DNA of 27,835 nt, from IMG/VR virus record IMGVR_UViG_3300042373_001275, positions 1 through 27,835 of that record; one strand, written 5' to 3'. A program made the translations under genes and the position numbers. The notes beneath the pieces are model-generated. The model worked only from the letters and a program-made list of their open reading frames with translations, searched no databases and was not told the DNA's origin. Source of the stretch: a virus. Each line of letters opens with the position of its first letter. The stretch's first letter is position 1. Shown here piece after piece: positions 1 to 7,684 of this stretch.

Positions 1-524
1 TGAAAATAGGTTTAGCAGGTACAATGTCTGTAGGTAAAACTACATTGGTTAAAGCATTATTAGAATTAGATGAGTTTAAGGATTATACTGGGTGTGTTGA
101 ACGATCTAAATACTTGAGTGATTTAGGTATCCCATTAAATACTGACTCTAGTGTTAAAGGTCAGTTGGTTTTCATTGCTGAGCGTGCGAGTGAATTATTT
201 AATGATAATCTATTAACTGACAGAACAGTATATGATGTTTGCGCATTTACTAAAGAAGCTAGGTCGATTAAGTCTAATGAAAAGGAGATATTATTTGACG
301 CAGCTATGTTGTTGGCTAAGCAATACGATATTATCTTTTATGTATCGCCAGAAGGTGTAGAAATTGAAGATAATGGTATTAGAGAAACTAATGCTGAATA
401 TCGGCATAAGATTGATTTATCTATTAAATGGTTTTTAAAAACATATCCTGCTAAACGTGTAGTTGAAATTAAAGGTAGTACTGAGGAGAGAATTGCTATC
501 ATATTAAATGAGTTAAAAAAATAA
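1..524 (+). CDS. Small P-loop nucleotide/nucleoside kinase-like protein (5' end cut by 1 base)
   Basis: The first in-frame ATG lies at 24, but the frame is open to base 1. The window begins with TG AAA ATA GGT TTA GCA GGT ACA, which with one missing A would give ATG and the N-terminus MKIGLAGT. This restores a complete Walker A motif, GTMSVGKT, which the internal ATG would cut through, so the real start is almost certainly one base outside the window and the protein is about 174 aa. After the P-loop come a DR-type motif (LLTDRTVYDV) typical of small nucleoside or nucleotide kinases and an arginine-bearing lid-like stretch (GIRETNAEYRHK). The family resembles AAA_28/NadR or dNMP-kinase-like phage proteins, presumably cytosolic and acting on nucleotides. 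The exact substrate cannot be read from the sequence. The gene ends TAA, 41 bases before the next start. Confidence 0.75.
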   Translation, partial: KIGLAGTMSVGKTTLVKALLELDEFKDYTGCVERSKYLSDLGIPLNTDSSVKGQLVFIAERASELFNDNLLTDRTVYDVCAFTKEARSIKSNEKEILFDAAMLLAKQYDIIFYVSPEGVEIEDNGIRETNAEYRHKIDLSIKWFLKTYPAKRVVEIKGSTEERIAIILNELKK

Positions 525-527
525 TAA

Positions 528-538
528 TATTTATAATA
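528..538 (+). promoter_or_regulatory. Candidate late promoter motif TATTTATAATA
   Basis: TATTTATAATA matches the recurrent TATTTATAACA box at 9 of 11 positions or better. It lies in the 41-base gap after the kinase-like gene, about 28 bases before the ATG at 566. Inferred from recurrence; the transcription start is not known. Confidence 0.5.
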
Positions 539-565
539 GACAATTTCTATTCAAAAAACAAAATA

Positions 566-1516
566 ATGGAAGATAAATTAAAAGAAATAATTAATAAAAT
601 AGTACGTGAGGAGATCATGGGTGAAGCTACTAAACCAATGACTATTGATTACGCTGATGCTAATAAAGGGGACAAAATAATAAATGTAGATCCTAGTGAT
701 AAAGAAACAATAGATGCTATAAAAAAAGACCCAACAGTTAAAGCTGCTACACTTGGAAATACATCAATTAAAGAAATGGCTCGTGCTGCTGAAGTAAAAT
801 ACTCACTGAAACCAGATTTTCGTGGTGAATTAGAAAGTGTACAAGGTAAATTATCAAAATCAGAATTTAGAAGTTTAGTTGATATAGTTAAAGTATTAAA
901 AGATAAAGGCGAAGCATTAACAGCTACAGATATTTTAAAGTTTCATAACGAAGCTAATCCTGATCGTCAATATGCATCACAACAATCTTTTATTCGTCCA
1001 CTAGTAATTGGTGCGATTGGAAAGAAAAAAATATCATATGATGAACTGCCGTTTAGTGCCTCACAAAAAGATGTGTCAACAGGATTTGAAAAAGCAACTG
1101 GTGTGGTTACTCCATCTCAAGACCGCGGTTCAAAATTCGGTCGTGATATTGAGTATACTGCTGCTACTCAAGCTAATCCAGATTACATGCTTCCTGCAGA
1201 TCGCGCAGCATTAGCTGCTAAAACATTAGATTACAAACGTGCTCGTGAAGCTTATCGTAAGGCTGATAACGCTGCTGGAAAACAACAATATGTTGATAAA
1301 ATGCAATCTATGGTAGCTAACGATGATGAATTAGGACAAGAAATTGCTCAACAATATGCTGATGGATTAATTCAAACACAAGATCCAGTTACTTTAGAAT
1401 TAGCTAAAAAATTCCGTATCACTAAAAAGAAATACGGTATACCTAAAATTTCTGATAAAGAAACTAGAGATGCTGCCGCTATCGTTGGCGCTGAAGACGC
1501 TGAAGCAGAAGTATAA
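566..1516 (+). CDS. Unrecognised 316-aa phage protein, possible head-core/virion protein
   Basis: I do not recognise this family. It starts at an ATG after an A-rich leader (AACAAAATAATGG) with no Shine-Dalgarno. The N-terminus MEDKLKEIINKIVREEIMG is an amphipathic helix very like those of the proteins starting at 6690 and 8306, which lie in the head-core cluster. That suggests a common sorting signal and perhaps incorporation into the prohead. The rest is charged, soluble and mainly helical, with no membrane segment. A central region (about residues 85-150) resembles a small helical domain, and the C-terminus is Lys/Glu/Ala-rich. It sits alone between a promoter-like box and a strong intrinsic terminator, so it may be transcribed as a monocistron. 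It occupies the position where T4 has gp16 (small terminase), but I see no feature that supports that identity. Confidence 0.85.
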   Translation: MEDKLKEIINKIVREEIMGEATKPMTIDYADANKGDKIINVDPSDKETIDAIKKDPTVKAATLGNTSIKEMARAAEVKYSLKPDFRGELESVQGKLSKSEFRSLVDIVKVLKDKGEALTATDILKFHNEANPDRQYASQQSFIRPLVIGAIGKKKISYDELPFSASQKDVSTGFEKATGVVTPSQDRGSKFGRDIEYTAATQANPDYMLPADRAALAAKTLDYKRAREAYRKADNAAGKQQYVDKMQSMVANDDELGQEIAQQYADGLIQTQDPVTLELAKKFRITKKKYGIPKISDKETRDAAAIVGAEDAEAEV

Positions 1517-1548
1517 GATTTTTCATAATAATGTTTGTTTATTTAGAG

Positions 1549-1571
1549 AGTCCGCTTTTAGCGGACTTTTC
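1549..1571 (+). terminator. Rho-independent terminator
   Basis: AGTCCGCT (1549-1556), loop TTT, AGCGGACT (1560-1567): a perfect 8-bp GC-rich stem followed by TTTTCTTTTTC. It lies 32 bases after the stop of the 316-aa gene and just before the promoter-like box of the lipase gene. Confidence 0.9.
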
Positions 1572-1581
1572 TTTTTCTATA

Positions 1582-1592
1582 TATTTATATAC
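1582..1592 (+). promoter_or_regulatory. Candidate late promoter motif TATTTATATAC
   Basis: TATTTATATAC is a variant of the recurrent box. It sits between the terminator at 1549-1571 and the lipase ATG at 1604. A promoter is expected here because the terminator should isolate the lipase-terminase unit from the upstream gene. Confidence 0.5.
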
Positions 1593-1603
1593 AAAAATAT
1601 ATT

Positions 1604-2341
1604 ATGACAAGAAACGAAGCATTATATAACGCTAAATTAGCAGTGTTAGCTTATTCCAACCAAGATCAAATCATATGGGATGATTATGGATTAGAATTAG
1701 TAAAATGGATCGAACATAAAAAATCAGACACACAAGGATTTGTAGCAGTAAAAGATAAAACTATATATGTTGTGTGGAGAGGCAGCGAATCAAAGAAGGA
1801 TTTTCAAAACGATGCTTCAATTGATAAAGTACCATTTATAAACGAAGGTGAGAAAGTACATATTGGATTCAAGAGTTCCTGGGAATCAGTAGTAGGTGAT
1901 ACATATGATGCAATCGATACTGCATTAGAAAATCTACAAGGTGAAGCTACAGATATTGTAGTTTGTGGGCATAGTTTAGGTGGAGCAGTAGCAACATTGT
2001 ATGCACACTCAATTAAAAAACATTACCCACATTATAACGTTAAATCAACAACTATTGGTAGTCCTAGAGTTGGTAATAAAGTATTCAAAGAAAATTACGA
2101 TAATAGTGGTATAGATACTCTACGAATCGTACATAAAAACGATTTAGTAACTCATGTACCATATATTAGATTTCATCACGTAAACTACCAAGTAAGATTA
2201 GATACAGATGGTAATATATTAAAAAAAGAATCATCATTAAGATCACTTTGGTTATATCTTAAAGCATTATTTTCAGGCAAAACTGTCAAAGACCATATGG
2301 GTGATGGATATTTAAAAGCATTAGAAAACTGGATTAAATGA
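1604..2341 (+). CDS. Class 3 lipase-like alpha/beta hydrolase
   Basis: A 245-aa protein of the Lipase_3 (fungal triacylglycerol lipase-like) alpha/beta-hydrolase family, predicted to hydrolyse ester bonds in lipids. Visible family marks in order: the oxyanion-loop motif VVWRGSES (about 56-63), the nucleophile elbow GHSLGG (122-127, Ser124), the strand motif TTIGSPRVGN (149-158), the acid HKNDLVTHVP (Asp180), and a C-terminal DHMGDGYL in which His231 fits the catalytic His. The triad is therefore complete and the enzyme is probably active. There is no signal peptide or transmembrane segment, so it is cytosolic unless released by lysis or carried in the virion. Its TGA overlaps the terminase ATG (ATGA, 2338-2341), implying translational coupling and late expression with the packaging genes. 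A role in lysis, envelope disruption or entry is inference only. It is the only gene here with a TGA stop. Confidence 0.92.
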   Translation: MTRNEALYNAKLAVLAYSNQDQIIWDDYGLELVKWIEHKKSDTQGFVAVKDKTIYVVWRGSESKKDFQNDASIDKVPFINEGEKVHIGFKSSWESVVGDTYDAIDTALENLQGEATDIVVCGHSLGGAVATLYAHSIKKHYPHYNVKSTTIGSPRVGNKVFKENYDNSGIDTLRIVHKNDLVTHVPYIRFHHVNYQVRLDTDGNILKKESSLRSLWLYLKALFSGKTVKDHMGDGYLKALENWIK

Positions 2342-3909
2342 GCGAACAAAGTATAAAGGATATAATGCGGCAGGAGTATGTTAAATGTTTAACAGATCCT
2401 ATCCACTTTATGCGTAAGTACTGTATGGTACAACACCCAACTAGGGGACGTGTAAATTTTAATCTATACCCATTTCAAGAGCAAGTATTGAAGTTATGGT
2501 TAAAGAATGATTATACAATCATTAATAAATCACGTCAATTAGGTATATCAACGTTAGCTGCTGGTTTTTCATTATGGACAATGTTGTTTCATAAAGATAA
2601 AACAGTATTATGTATTGCAACTAAGCAATCAACAGCTGTAAACATGGTAGATAAGGTACAATTTATGTACCAACAATTACCAGCTTGGCTTAAAGGTAAA
2701 GAAAAACCCGATTCAAATAACAAATTATCATTAAAATTATCTAATGGATCCCAAATCGTTGCATCATCAGCTGCTTCCGATGCTGGTCGTTCATACGCTG
2801 TATCGTTACTACTAATTGATGAGGCTGCATTTATTGACGGGATTGATCGGATCTATACCGCAATTAAACCTACAATTTCATCTGGTGGTGGATGCATAGC
2901 ATTATCATCTCCAAATGGTATTGGTAACTGGTTCCATAAAACTTGGGTTGGTGCTATCAATAACGAAAATTCATTTTTACCAATCAAATTACCTTGGGAT
3001 GTACATCCTGAACGTGATGCTCAATGGTTCGAGAATGAAAAGGCAAATATGGGCACTCAAGAAATTGCCCAAGAATATGAATGTGACTTTTTAGCTTCTG
3101 GTAATAACGTTGTAACAAACGATATTCTAGAATACTATGAGCAGAATCACATTATGGATCCTGTTGAAAGACGTGGTATGGGTGGTGATTATTGGATTTG
3201 GGAATATCCAGATCCGTCTGAAACATATGTTGTATGTGCTGACGTTGCTCGTGGTGACGGAAGTGATTATTCAACATTTCATATTATAGCAACTAAAGCA
3301 TATAAACAAGTAGCTGAATTTAAATCTAAAATTGGTACTCGTGAATTTGCAAATAATTTAATTACAGCCGCTATTGAATATAATTCAGCATTATTAGTAA
3401 TTGAAAATGCAAATATTGGATGGGACGTTATTAATTCAATTATTGAACGTGGTTATTCAAATTTGTATCACTCTCCTAAAGGTGGTGATATGTCGATTGA
3501 TAATTTTGTGTACAAGATGGAAAATGATCAGACCGTTCCTGGATTGACTAACTCATCTAAAACACGCCCATTATTTATTTCTAAATTAGAATCTTCATTA
3601 CGCGATAAGCAATTTGTATTTTATTCTAAACGCCAATTAGAAGAACTAAGAACATTTATTTGGGATCATGGCAAAGCACAAGCCCAAGGAGGATATAATG
3701 ACGATTTAACAATGGCATTATCATTTGGTTTATATATTAGAGATACAGCATTAGTATATCACCAAAATGGACTAGAAATGACTAAAGCATCACTAAATGG
3801 AATCAATATAGCATCTTCAGGTATTAGTTCAGGAACTTATATGAGTGATAATCCTTGGCAAATGAGAGACACTCATGGCAATACAGAATCATTAAATTGG
3901 CTCCTTTAA
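2338..3909 (+). CDS. Terminase large subunit (gp17-like packaging ATPase/nuclease)
   Basis: The 523-aa DNA packaging motor and headful nuclease, which docks on the portal. N-terminal ATPase: the Walker A position reads NKSRQLGIST (63-72). It keeps the terminase SRQ hallmark, but the usual GKT lysine is replaced by Ile70. Walker B is LLLIDEAAF (157-165; Asp161, Glu162) and the coupling motif SSPNG is at 190-194. The C-terminal RNase H-like nuclease has the three expected acidic positions: ADVARGDGSD (Asp302), VIENANIGWD (Glu356) and GGYNDDLTMA (Asp455/Asp456). Length is shorter than T4 gp17 (610 aa) but covers both domains. The start overlaps the lipase stop by 4 bases. No gp16-like small subunit is recognised nearby, and the next gene is the portal rather than the sheath and tube genes seen in T4. 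Confidence 0.96.
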   Translation: MSEQSIKDIMRQEYVKCLTDPIHFMRKYCMVQHPTRGRVNFNLYPFQEQVLKLWLKNDYTIINKSRQLGISTLAAGFSLWTMLFHKDKTVLCIATKQSTAVNMVDKVQFMYQQLPAWLKGKEKPDSNNKLSLKLSNGSQIVASSAASDAGRSYAVSLLLIDEAAFIDGIDRIYTAIKPTISSGGGCIALSSPNGIGNWFHKTWVGAINNENSFLPIKLPWDVHPERDAQWFENEKANMGTQEIAQEYECDFLASGNNVVTNDILEYYEQNHIMDPVERRGMGGDYWIWEYPDPSETYVVCADVARGDGSDYSTFHIIATKAYKQVAEFKSKIGTREFANNLITAAIEYNSALLVIENANIGWDVINSIIERGYSNLYHSPKGGDMSIDNFVYKMENDQTVPGLTNSSKTRPLFISKLESSLRDKQFVFYSKRQLEELRTFIWDHGKAQAQGGYNDDLTMALSFGLYIRDTALVYHQNGLEMTKASLNGINIASSGISSGTYMSDNPWQMRDTHGNTESLNWLL

Positions 3910-3929
3910 ATTTCTTTATTATGTTTGTA

Positions 3930-3940
3930 TATTTATAACA
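3930..3940 (+). promoter_or_regulatory. Candidate late promoter TATTTATAACA (portal)
   Basis: A perfect copy of the recurrent box, followed by TATACTACAT, in the 61-base gap between the terminase stop and the portal ATG (3971). The TACTA-like element downstream also follows the boxes at 5810, 14737 and 18417. Confidence 0.6.
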
Positions 3941-3970
3941 TATACTACATATTGAGTAACACAAAATAAT

Positions 3971-5800
3971 ATGGCAATAGATACTAGTCTATTCGGACGA
4001 CTAAGAAGATTATTCTCCACTGATGTAATAATTAGAAATGTAGGAGGTAATCAATTACGTACGATTGATGTTGACCGACTACAGACTTACGGTAATATTC
4101 AAACCAATTCATTAATAGATAGATTCAATCGGATTCATGCTGGCAATTCAAAATTGTCATATACTCCATTAATGAATTACCAAACATTACGTACTTCACT
4201 TTACACGGACTATGAGGCAATGGATACAGATGCTATCATTGCTTCAGCGTTAGATATCATAGCTGATGAAGCTACTCTAAAAAACGAGCAGGGTGAAGTA
4301 CTACATATAAAATCTCCAAACGAGAAAACACAACGTGTACTTTATAATTTATTTTATGAAGTTCTAAACGTAGAATTTAATCTATGGTCATGGATTAGAA
4401 CGATGTGTAAGTATGGTGATTTTTATTTGCATTTAGATATTGCAGAAAAATTTGGTGTGTATAATGCACTCCCATTTTCTGTATATGATGTGCAACGCGA
4501 AGAAGGATCTAATCCAAACAATCCATCATATGTGCGTTTTAAGATTAACTTAAATCAATCATACGGATACGCTACAAACACAAATAAAGATGATTATTTT
4601 GAAAATTACGAAATAGCTCACTTTAGATTAATATCAGACCCATCATATTTGCCTTATGGCCGTTCATATCTTGAACCAGGTCGTAAAATATTCAAGCAAT
4701 TAACTTTAATGGAAGATGCGATGTTGATACATCGTATTATGCGTGCACCTGAAAAACGTATTTTCTATACAAACATTGGAAATATAGCTCCAAATGAAGT
4801 AGATGGATACATGGAGAAAATGAAGCAACGTATTAAGAAAACTCCATATATTGATCCTCAAACAGGCGATTATAACTTAAAGTACAATATGATGAATTTA
4901 ACTGAAGATTTCTATCTTCCAGTTAGAGGAAATGATACAACTACTAAAATCGATACTTTAAAAGGATTAGAGTATACAGCAATCGAAGACGTATCTTACT
5001 TACGTGATAAATTATTTGCTGCACTACGCGTTCCAAAAGCGTTCTTAGGATACGAAAAAGATTTAACTGGTAAAGCTACTTTAGCATCTGAAGATATTCG
5101 TTTTGCTCGTACAATAGAACGTGTACAACGTATTGTTGTATCTGAATTAACTAAAATCGCTTTAGTTCACTTATACACTCAAGGATTTGATGATGCTGAA
5201 TTAACGAATTTTGAATTATCGTTAACTACTCCATCTATCATTTATGAGCAAGAAAAAATTGCTCTATGGAAGGAAAAAGTTGAATTAGCTGGAAATATAA
5301 TGGATAAATCATTATTACCTACTGATTGGATTTACCAAAACATATTCCACTTCTCAGAAGATCAATACGCTGAGTTCCGTAACCAAACAATTGAAGATAA
5401 AAAACGTTCATTCCGTATTTCACAAATTGAAAATGAAGGTAATGATCCAGTTGATTCAGGTACATCATTTGGTACGCCACATGATTTAGCATCATTATAC
5501 GGTAAAGGCCGTTATGGCGAGGTACCTATTGGATACGATGAAAAAGAAGCAGGACGCCCTGAAGAAAAAGTATCTGATTATGGAACACAAAATCATGCAT
5601 TAGGTAAAGATCCAATCGGCGCTAAAGGTATGCACGAGCCATTAAAAGCAGCTGCAGGTACTGGTGCTACTTGGACGTTAGAGAATGCTAGAGTTGAATA
5701 CTTAAAAAACAAAAAAATGTTAGAAAGTATAAACGTAAAGAAAACCAACGTATTCGAAGAGCCTTCCATACTAAATGAATCAAATATTCAAGATATATAA
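3971..5800 (+). CDS. Portal vertex protein (gp20-like)
   Basis: A 609-aa homologue of the T4 portal protein gp20 (524 aa), which forms the dodecameric ring at the unique vertex through which DNA is packaged and to which the neck attaches. The N-terminal third carries the family pattern of a helical stretch with YEAMDTDAIIASALDIIADE followed by wing strands. The middle holds the RKIFKQLTLMEDAMLIHRI-type stem segment, RAPEKRIFYTNIGN and YLRDKLFAALRVPKAFLGYE, all characteristic of gp20-type portals. The C-terminal ~110 residues (from about 490) are Gly/Lys/Glu-rich and low in predicted structure, which accounts for the extra length over T4. The start is an ATG after AACACAAAATAAT with no Shine-Dalgarno. 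It follows its own promoter-like box and precedes the head-core cluster. Confidence 0.95.
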   Translation: MAIDTSLFGRLRRLFSTDVIIRNVGGNQLRTIDVDRLQTYGNIQTNSLIDRFNRIHAGNSKLSYTPLMNYQTLRTSLYTDYEAMDTDAIIASALDIIADEATLKNEQGEVLHIKSPNEKTQRVLYNLFYEVLNVEFNLWSWIRTMCKYGDFYLHLDIAEKFGVYNALPFSVYDVQREEGSNPNNPSYVRFKINLNQSYGYATNTNKDDYFENYEIAHFRLISDPSYLPYGRSYLEPGRKIFKQLTLMEDAMLIHRIMRAPEKRIFYTNIGNIAPNEVDGYMEKMKQRIKKTPYIDPQTGDYNLKYNMMNLTEDFYLPVRGNDTTTKIDTLKGLEYTAIEDVSYLRDKLFAALRVPKAFLGYEKDLTGKATLASEDIRFARTIERVQRIVVSELTKIALVHLYTQGFDDAELTNFELSLTTPSIIYEQEKIALWKEKVELAGNIMDKSLLPTDWIYQNIFHFSEDQYAEFRNQTIEDKKRSFRISQIENEGNDPVDSGTSFGTPHDLASLYGKGRYGEVPIGYDEKEAGRPEEKVSDYGTQNHALGKDPIGAKGMHEPLKAAAGTGATWTLENARVEYLKNKKMLESINVKKTNVFEEPSILNESNIQDI

Positions 5801-5809
5801 ACTAATCGA

Positions 5810-5820
5810 TATTTATAACA
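5810..5820 (+). promoter_or_regulatory. Candidate late promoter TATTTATAACA (head-core operon)
   Basis: A perfect copy of the box, followed by GAGTAATACTAAG, 16 bases before the ATG at 5836. It would drive the run of tightly overlapping genes 5836-9277. Confidence 0.6.
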
Positions 5821-5835
5821 GAGTAATACTAAGAC

Positions 5836-6690
5836 ATGTCTAAATTAAAAAATTCTAAATACAAAAACACTGGCATATTATTTGAGCTATTAGTGCGCCA
5901 AATTGCTAGTGATATTTTGTCTAATAAAGAACCACACGCGGCTACTTTAGTTAAAAAATATTTTTCAAATACGGAAATAGCTAAAGAACACAAATTATAT
6001 CAAACATTAATTAATGTACAATCATTAGCCGAATCAAAAGCAGATAGCTTAGTTGAAACTATCTTAAAATTATCTGAAAAATTAAATAAAACTGCATTAC
6101 GTAAGGAAAAATATAACTTGATTAAAGACATCAAGGAAAATTATAACTTAGAAGATTTTTTTAAAGCTAAGATTCAAAACTATAAAATTAATGCTGCCAT
6201 TTTTAATTTAATGGAAGCACATACTTCAGCTGAATTTACTGATCCTAAAATCGTTATTGATAACCGAGTAACTTTACTTGAGTTTTTAACTAATAAATCA
6301 ATAGATAAAGCAGTAGTAAAGGATCAAGTGATGGAAGAATACGCTAAGCAAGATAAAAGCACACGTATGATGATCTATAAAATGGTAGTTGAAAACTTCA
6401 ACTCAAAATATACAGATCTACTACCAGAACAAAAAACATTATTGTCTGAATTCATTAAGAACATATCCAATACTGTATCATTAAAAGAATACGTTAATAA
6501 TCAAATTCAAAACGTTAAGTTAGAATTAGAAGTATTAACATCTAAAATTACAGATAAAAAAATACAAATCAAATTATCAGAAGTAAATAATATACTAAAT
6601 ATGATCCCTAAATCGGAAAATATATCTGATGATGATGTATTGAATTTAATGAATTATTACGAATTATTACACGAGTTAAGAACAGCATAA
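5836..6690 (+). CDS. Unassigned 284-aa helical protein in head-core cluster
   Basis: The family is not identified with certainty. The protein is Lys/Leu/Asn-rich and almost wholly helical, without membrane segments. It opens with MSKLKNSKYKNTGILFELL and a predicted helix (VRQIASDILSN), and has coiled-coil-like stretches near 60-85 and 215-245. It lies directly downstream of the portal and upstream of the protease, where T4 encodes the prohead-core proteins gp67 and gp68. That makes a prohead-core or portal-associated assembly role plausible, but it is inferred from position only. Its TAA overlaps the next ATG by one base (TAATG at 6688-6692), so translation is probably coupled. Confidence 0.85.
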   Translation: MSKLKNSKYKNTGILFELLVRQIASDILSNKEPHAATLVKKYFSNTEIAKEHKLYQTLINVQSLAESKADSLVETILKLSEKLNKTALRKEKYNLIKDIKENYNLEDFFKAKIQNYKINAAIFNLMEAHTSAEFTDPKIVIDNRVTLLEFLTNKSIDKAVVKDQVMEEYAKQDKSTRMMIYKMVVENFNSKYTDLLPEQKTLLSEFIKNISNTVSLKEYVNNQIQNVKLELEVLTSKITDKKIQIKLSEVNNILNMIPKSENISDDDVLNLMNYYELLHELRTA

Positions 6691-7166
6691 TGGAAAAATT
6701 ACGTGAATTGATACGTCAAGCAATAGCTGAAATTTTAGATGAAGAAAATGCTACATCTGGAGGAGAAGCATACATGACTAAATTTGCATTTTCTAAAGGT
6801 GGTAAAAACAGAGCCACTAAAACAGCTGAAAAATTAGGATATAAAGTAGTAGGTAAAGTACCTAAATCAGGTAAAACATTCGAATTCGTTAAATACGAAG
6901 GACAAGATCCGATTAATGAAGTATCATATCGTTCATTTAATAAAACAATATCAGAAGTTACTCCTGAACGTAAAATTTCAAAAGCAATATTAGGTATTAA
7001 AAAACGTTTACGTGAAGTTAATCAAATCGTTGATTACAGTATTCGTTTACGTAACGAAAATAGCCTAACCACTGAAAATTATTTAACTAATTCCATTCGT
7101 GGATTAGAAGAAATATCAACACGATTAACTGAATTAGACAAGAAAATTAAAAATTTAAAAGAATAA
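6690..7166 (+). CDS. Small head-core-like protein (158 aa) with N-terminal sorting-like helix
   Basis: No family recognised. The N-terminus MEKLRELIRQAIAEILDEEN is an amphipathic acidic helix closely resembling the N-termini of the proteins at 566 and 8306, and it contains (L/I)xE tripeptides (LRE, IAE) of the kind cut by the T4 prohead protease. A small basic module follows (about residues 28-70: FAFSKGGKNRATKTAEKLGY and a V-rich strand), probably beta-alpha-beta. An INEV site (about 76-79) and a long helical C-terminal half complete the protein. Position and features suggest a prohead-core protein analogous to T4 gp67/gp68. It is joined by one-base stop/start overlaps to both neighbours. 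Confidence 0.85.
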   Translation: MEKLRELIRQAIAEILDEENATSGGEAYMTKFAFSKGGKNRATKTAEKLGYKVVGKVPKSGKTFEFVKYEGQDPINEVSYRSFNKTISEVTPERKISKAILGIKKRLREVNQIVDYSIRLRNENSLTTENYLTNSIRGLEEISTRLTELDKKIKNLKE

Positions 7167-7684
7167 TGAAAAGCATATTCGATCAATATAAAGCATTAAA
7201 TGAAGGAACATTGGGTCAAGCTCAATTTTTGCGTAATGTAAAAATGGCATTACCTAAATTTATTTCTAATACAACATCATTTGGTGATGCTGTTAAAATC
7301 TTAAAAAACAAAGGTATCATTACTGAAGAAAAATCATCTCCAATGGAGTATGGTATGCCAAATGAGTGGTGCAATCCTCAAGAATATAATTTAGGAATGC
7401 GCTATGAATTAGATAAAGGTACTGAAGAATTAAAAGCTGATAAGATCGTTTGTAAAAACTTAAAAGATAATGCTGCTTATTATTCTCAACTTCATTTAGC
7501 TGGATATGATGAATCAGCAATGAAAGTTGATCGTAAAAAACGTACTGATTTACCTATTGAAGTTAAAAAAGATAACTTTGTAGACGCTGCAAACGGTGTT
7601 AAAAAAGTTAAAATGGATAAATTGACTGAAGATGAAATGATCATTTTAGTTGGTCGTATCTTGAATGAAAGATCTAATGGATAA
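7166..7684 (+). CDS. Unassigned 172-aa head-core cluster protein
   Basis: Not recognised at the family level. The N-terminus MKSIFDQYKALNEG is followed by AQFLRNVKMALPKFISNTTS and FGDAVKILKNKGII, a short helical domain. Then come a central CNPQEYNLGMRYEL segment with two cysteines near each other in linear sequence (WCNP and VCKN) and a charged C-terminal half ending DEMIILVGRILNERSNG. No membrane segment or catalytic motif is seen. It starts with a one-base overlap (TAATG) to the previous gene and runs 20 bases into the protease gene, so it belongs to the same head-assembly operon. It may be another prohead-core component; that is inference from its position. Confidence 0.83.
   Translation: MKSIFDQYKALNEGTLGQAQFLRNVKMALPKFISNTTSFGDAVKILKNKGIITEEKSSPMEYGMPNEWCNPQEYNLGMRYELDKGTEELKADKIVCKNLKDNAAYYSQLHLAGYDESAMKVDRKKRTDLPIEVKKDNFVDAANGVKKVKMDKLTEDEMIILVGRILNERSNG

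Noticed and set aside
1008-1214. 68-aa plus-strand frame inside the 316-aa gene
   Set aside because: Fully internal and out of frame, with odd composition; a shadow frame.
566-1516. Small terminase (gp16) identity
   Set aside because: Position upstream of gp17 suggested it, but no helix-turn-helix or gp16-type core could be seen and the length (316 aa) is too large.
7320-7520. 66-aa minus-strand frame inside the 172-aa gene
   Set aside because: Shadow frame opposite a gene that is locked into the operon by overlaps at both ends.
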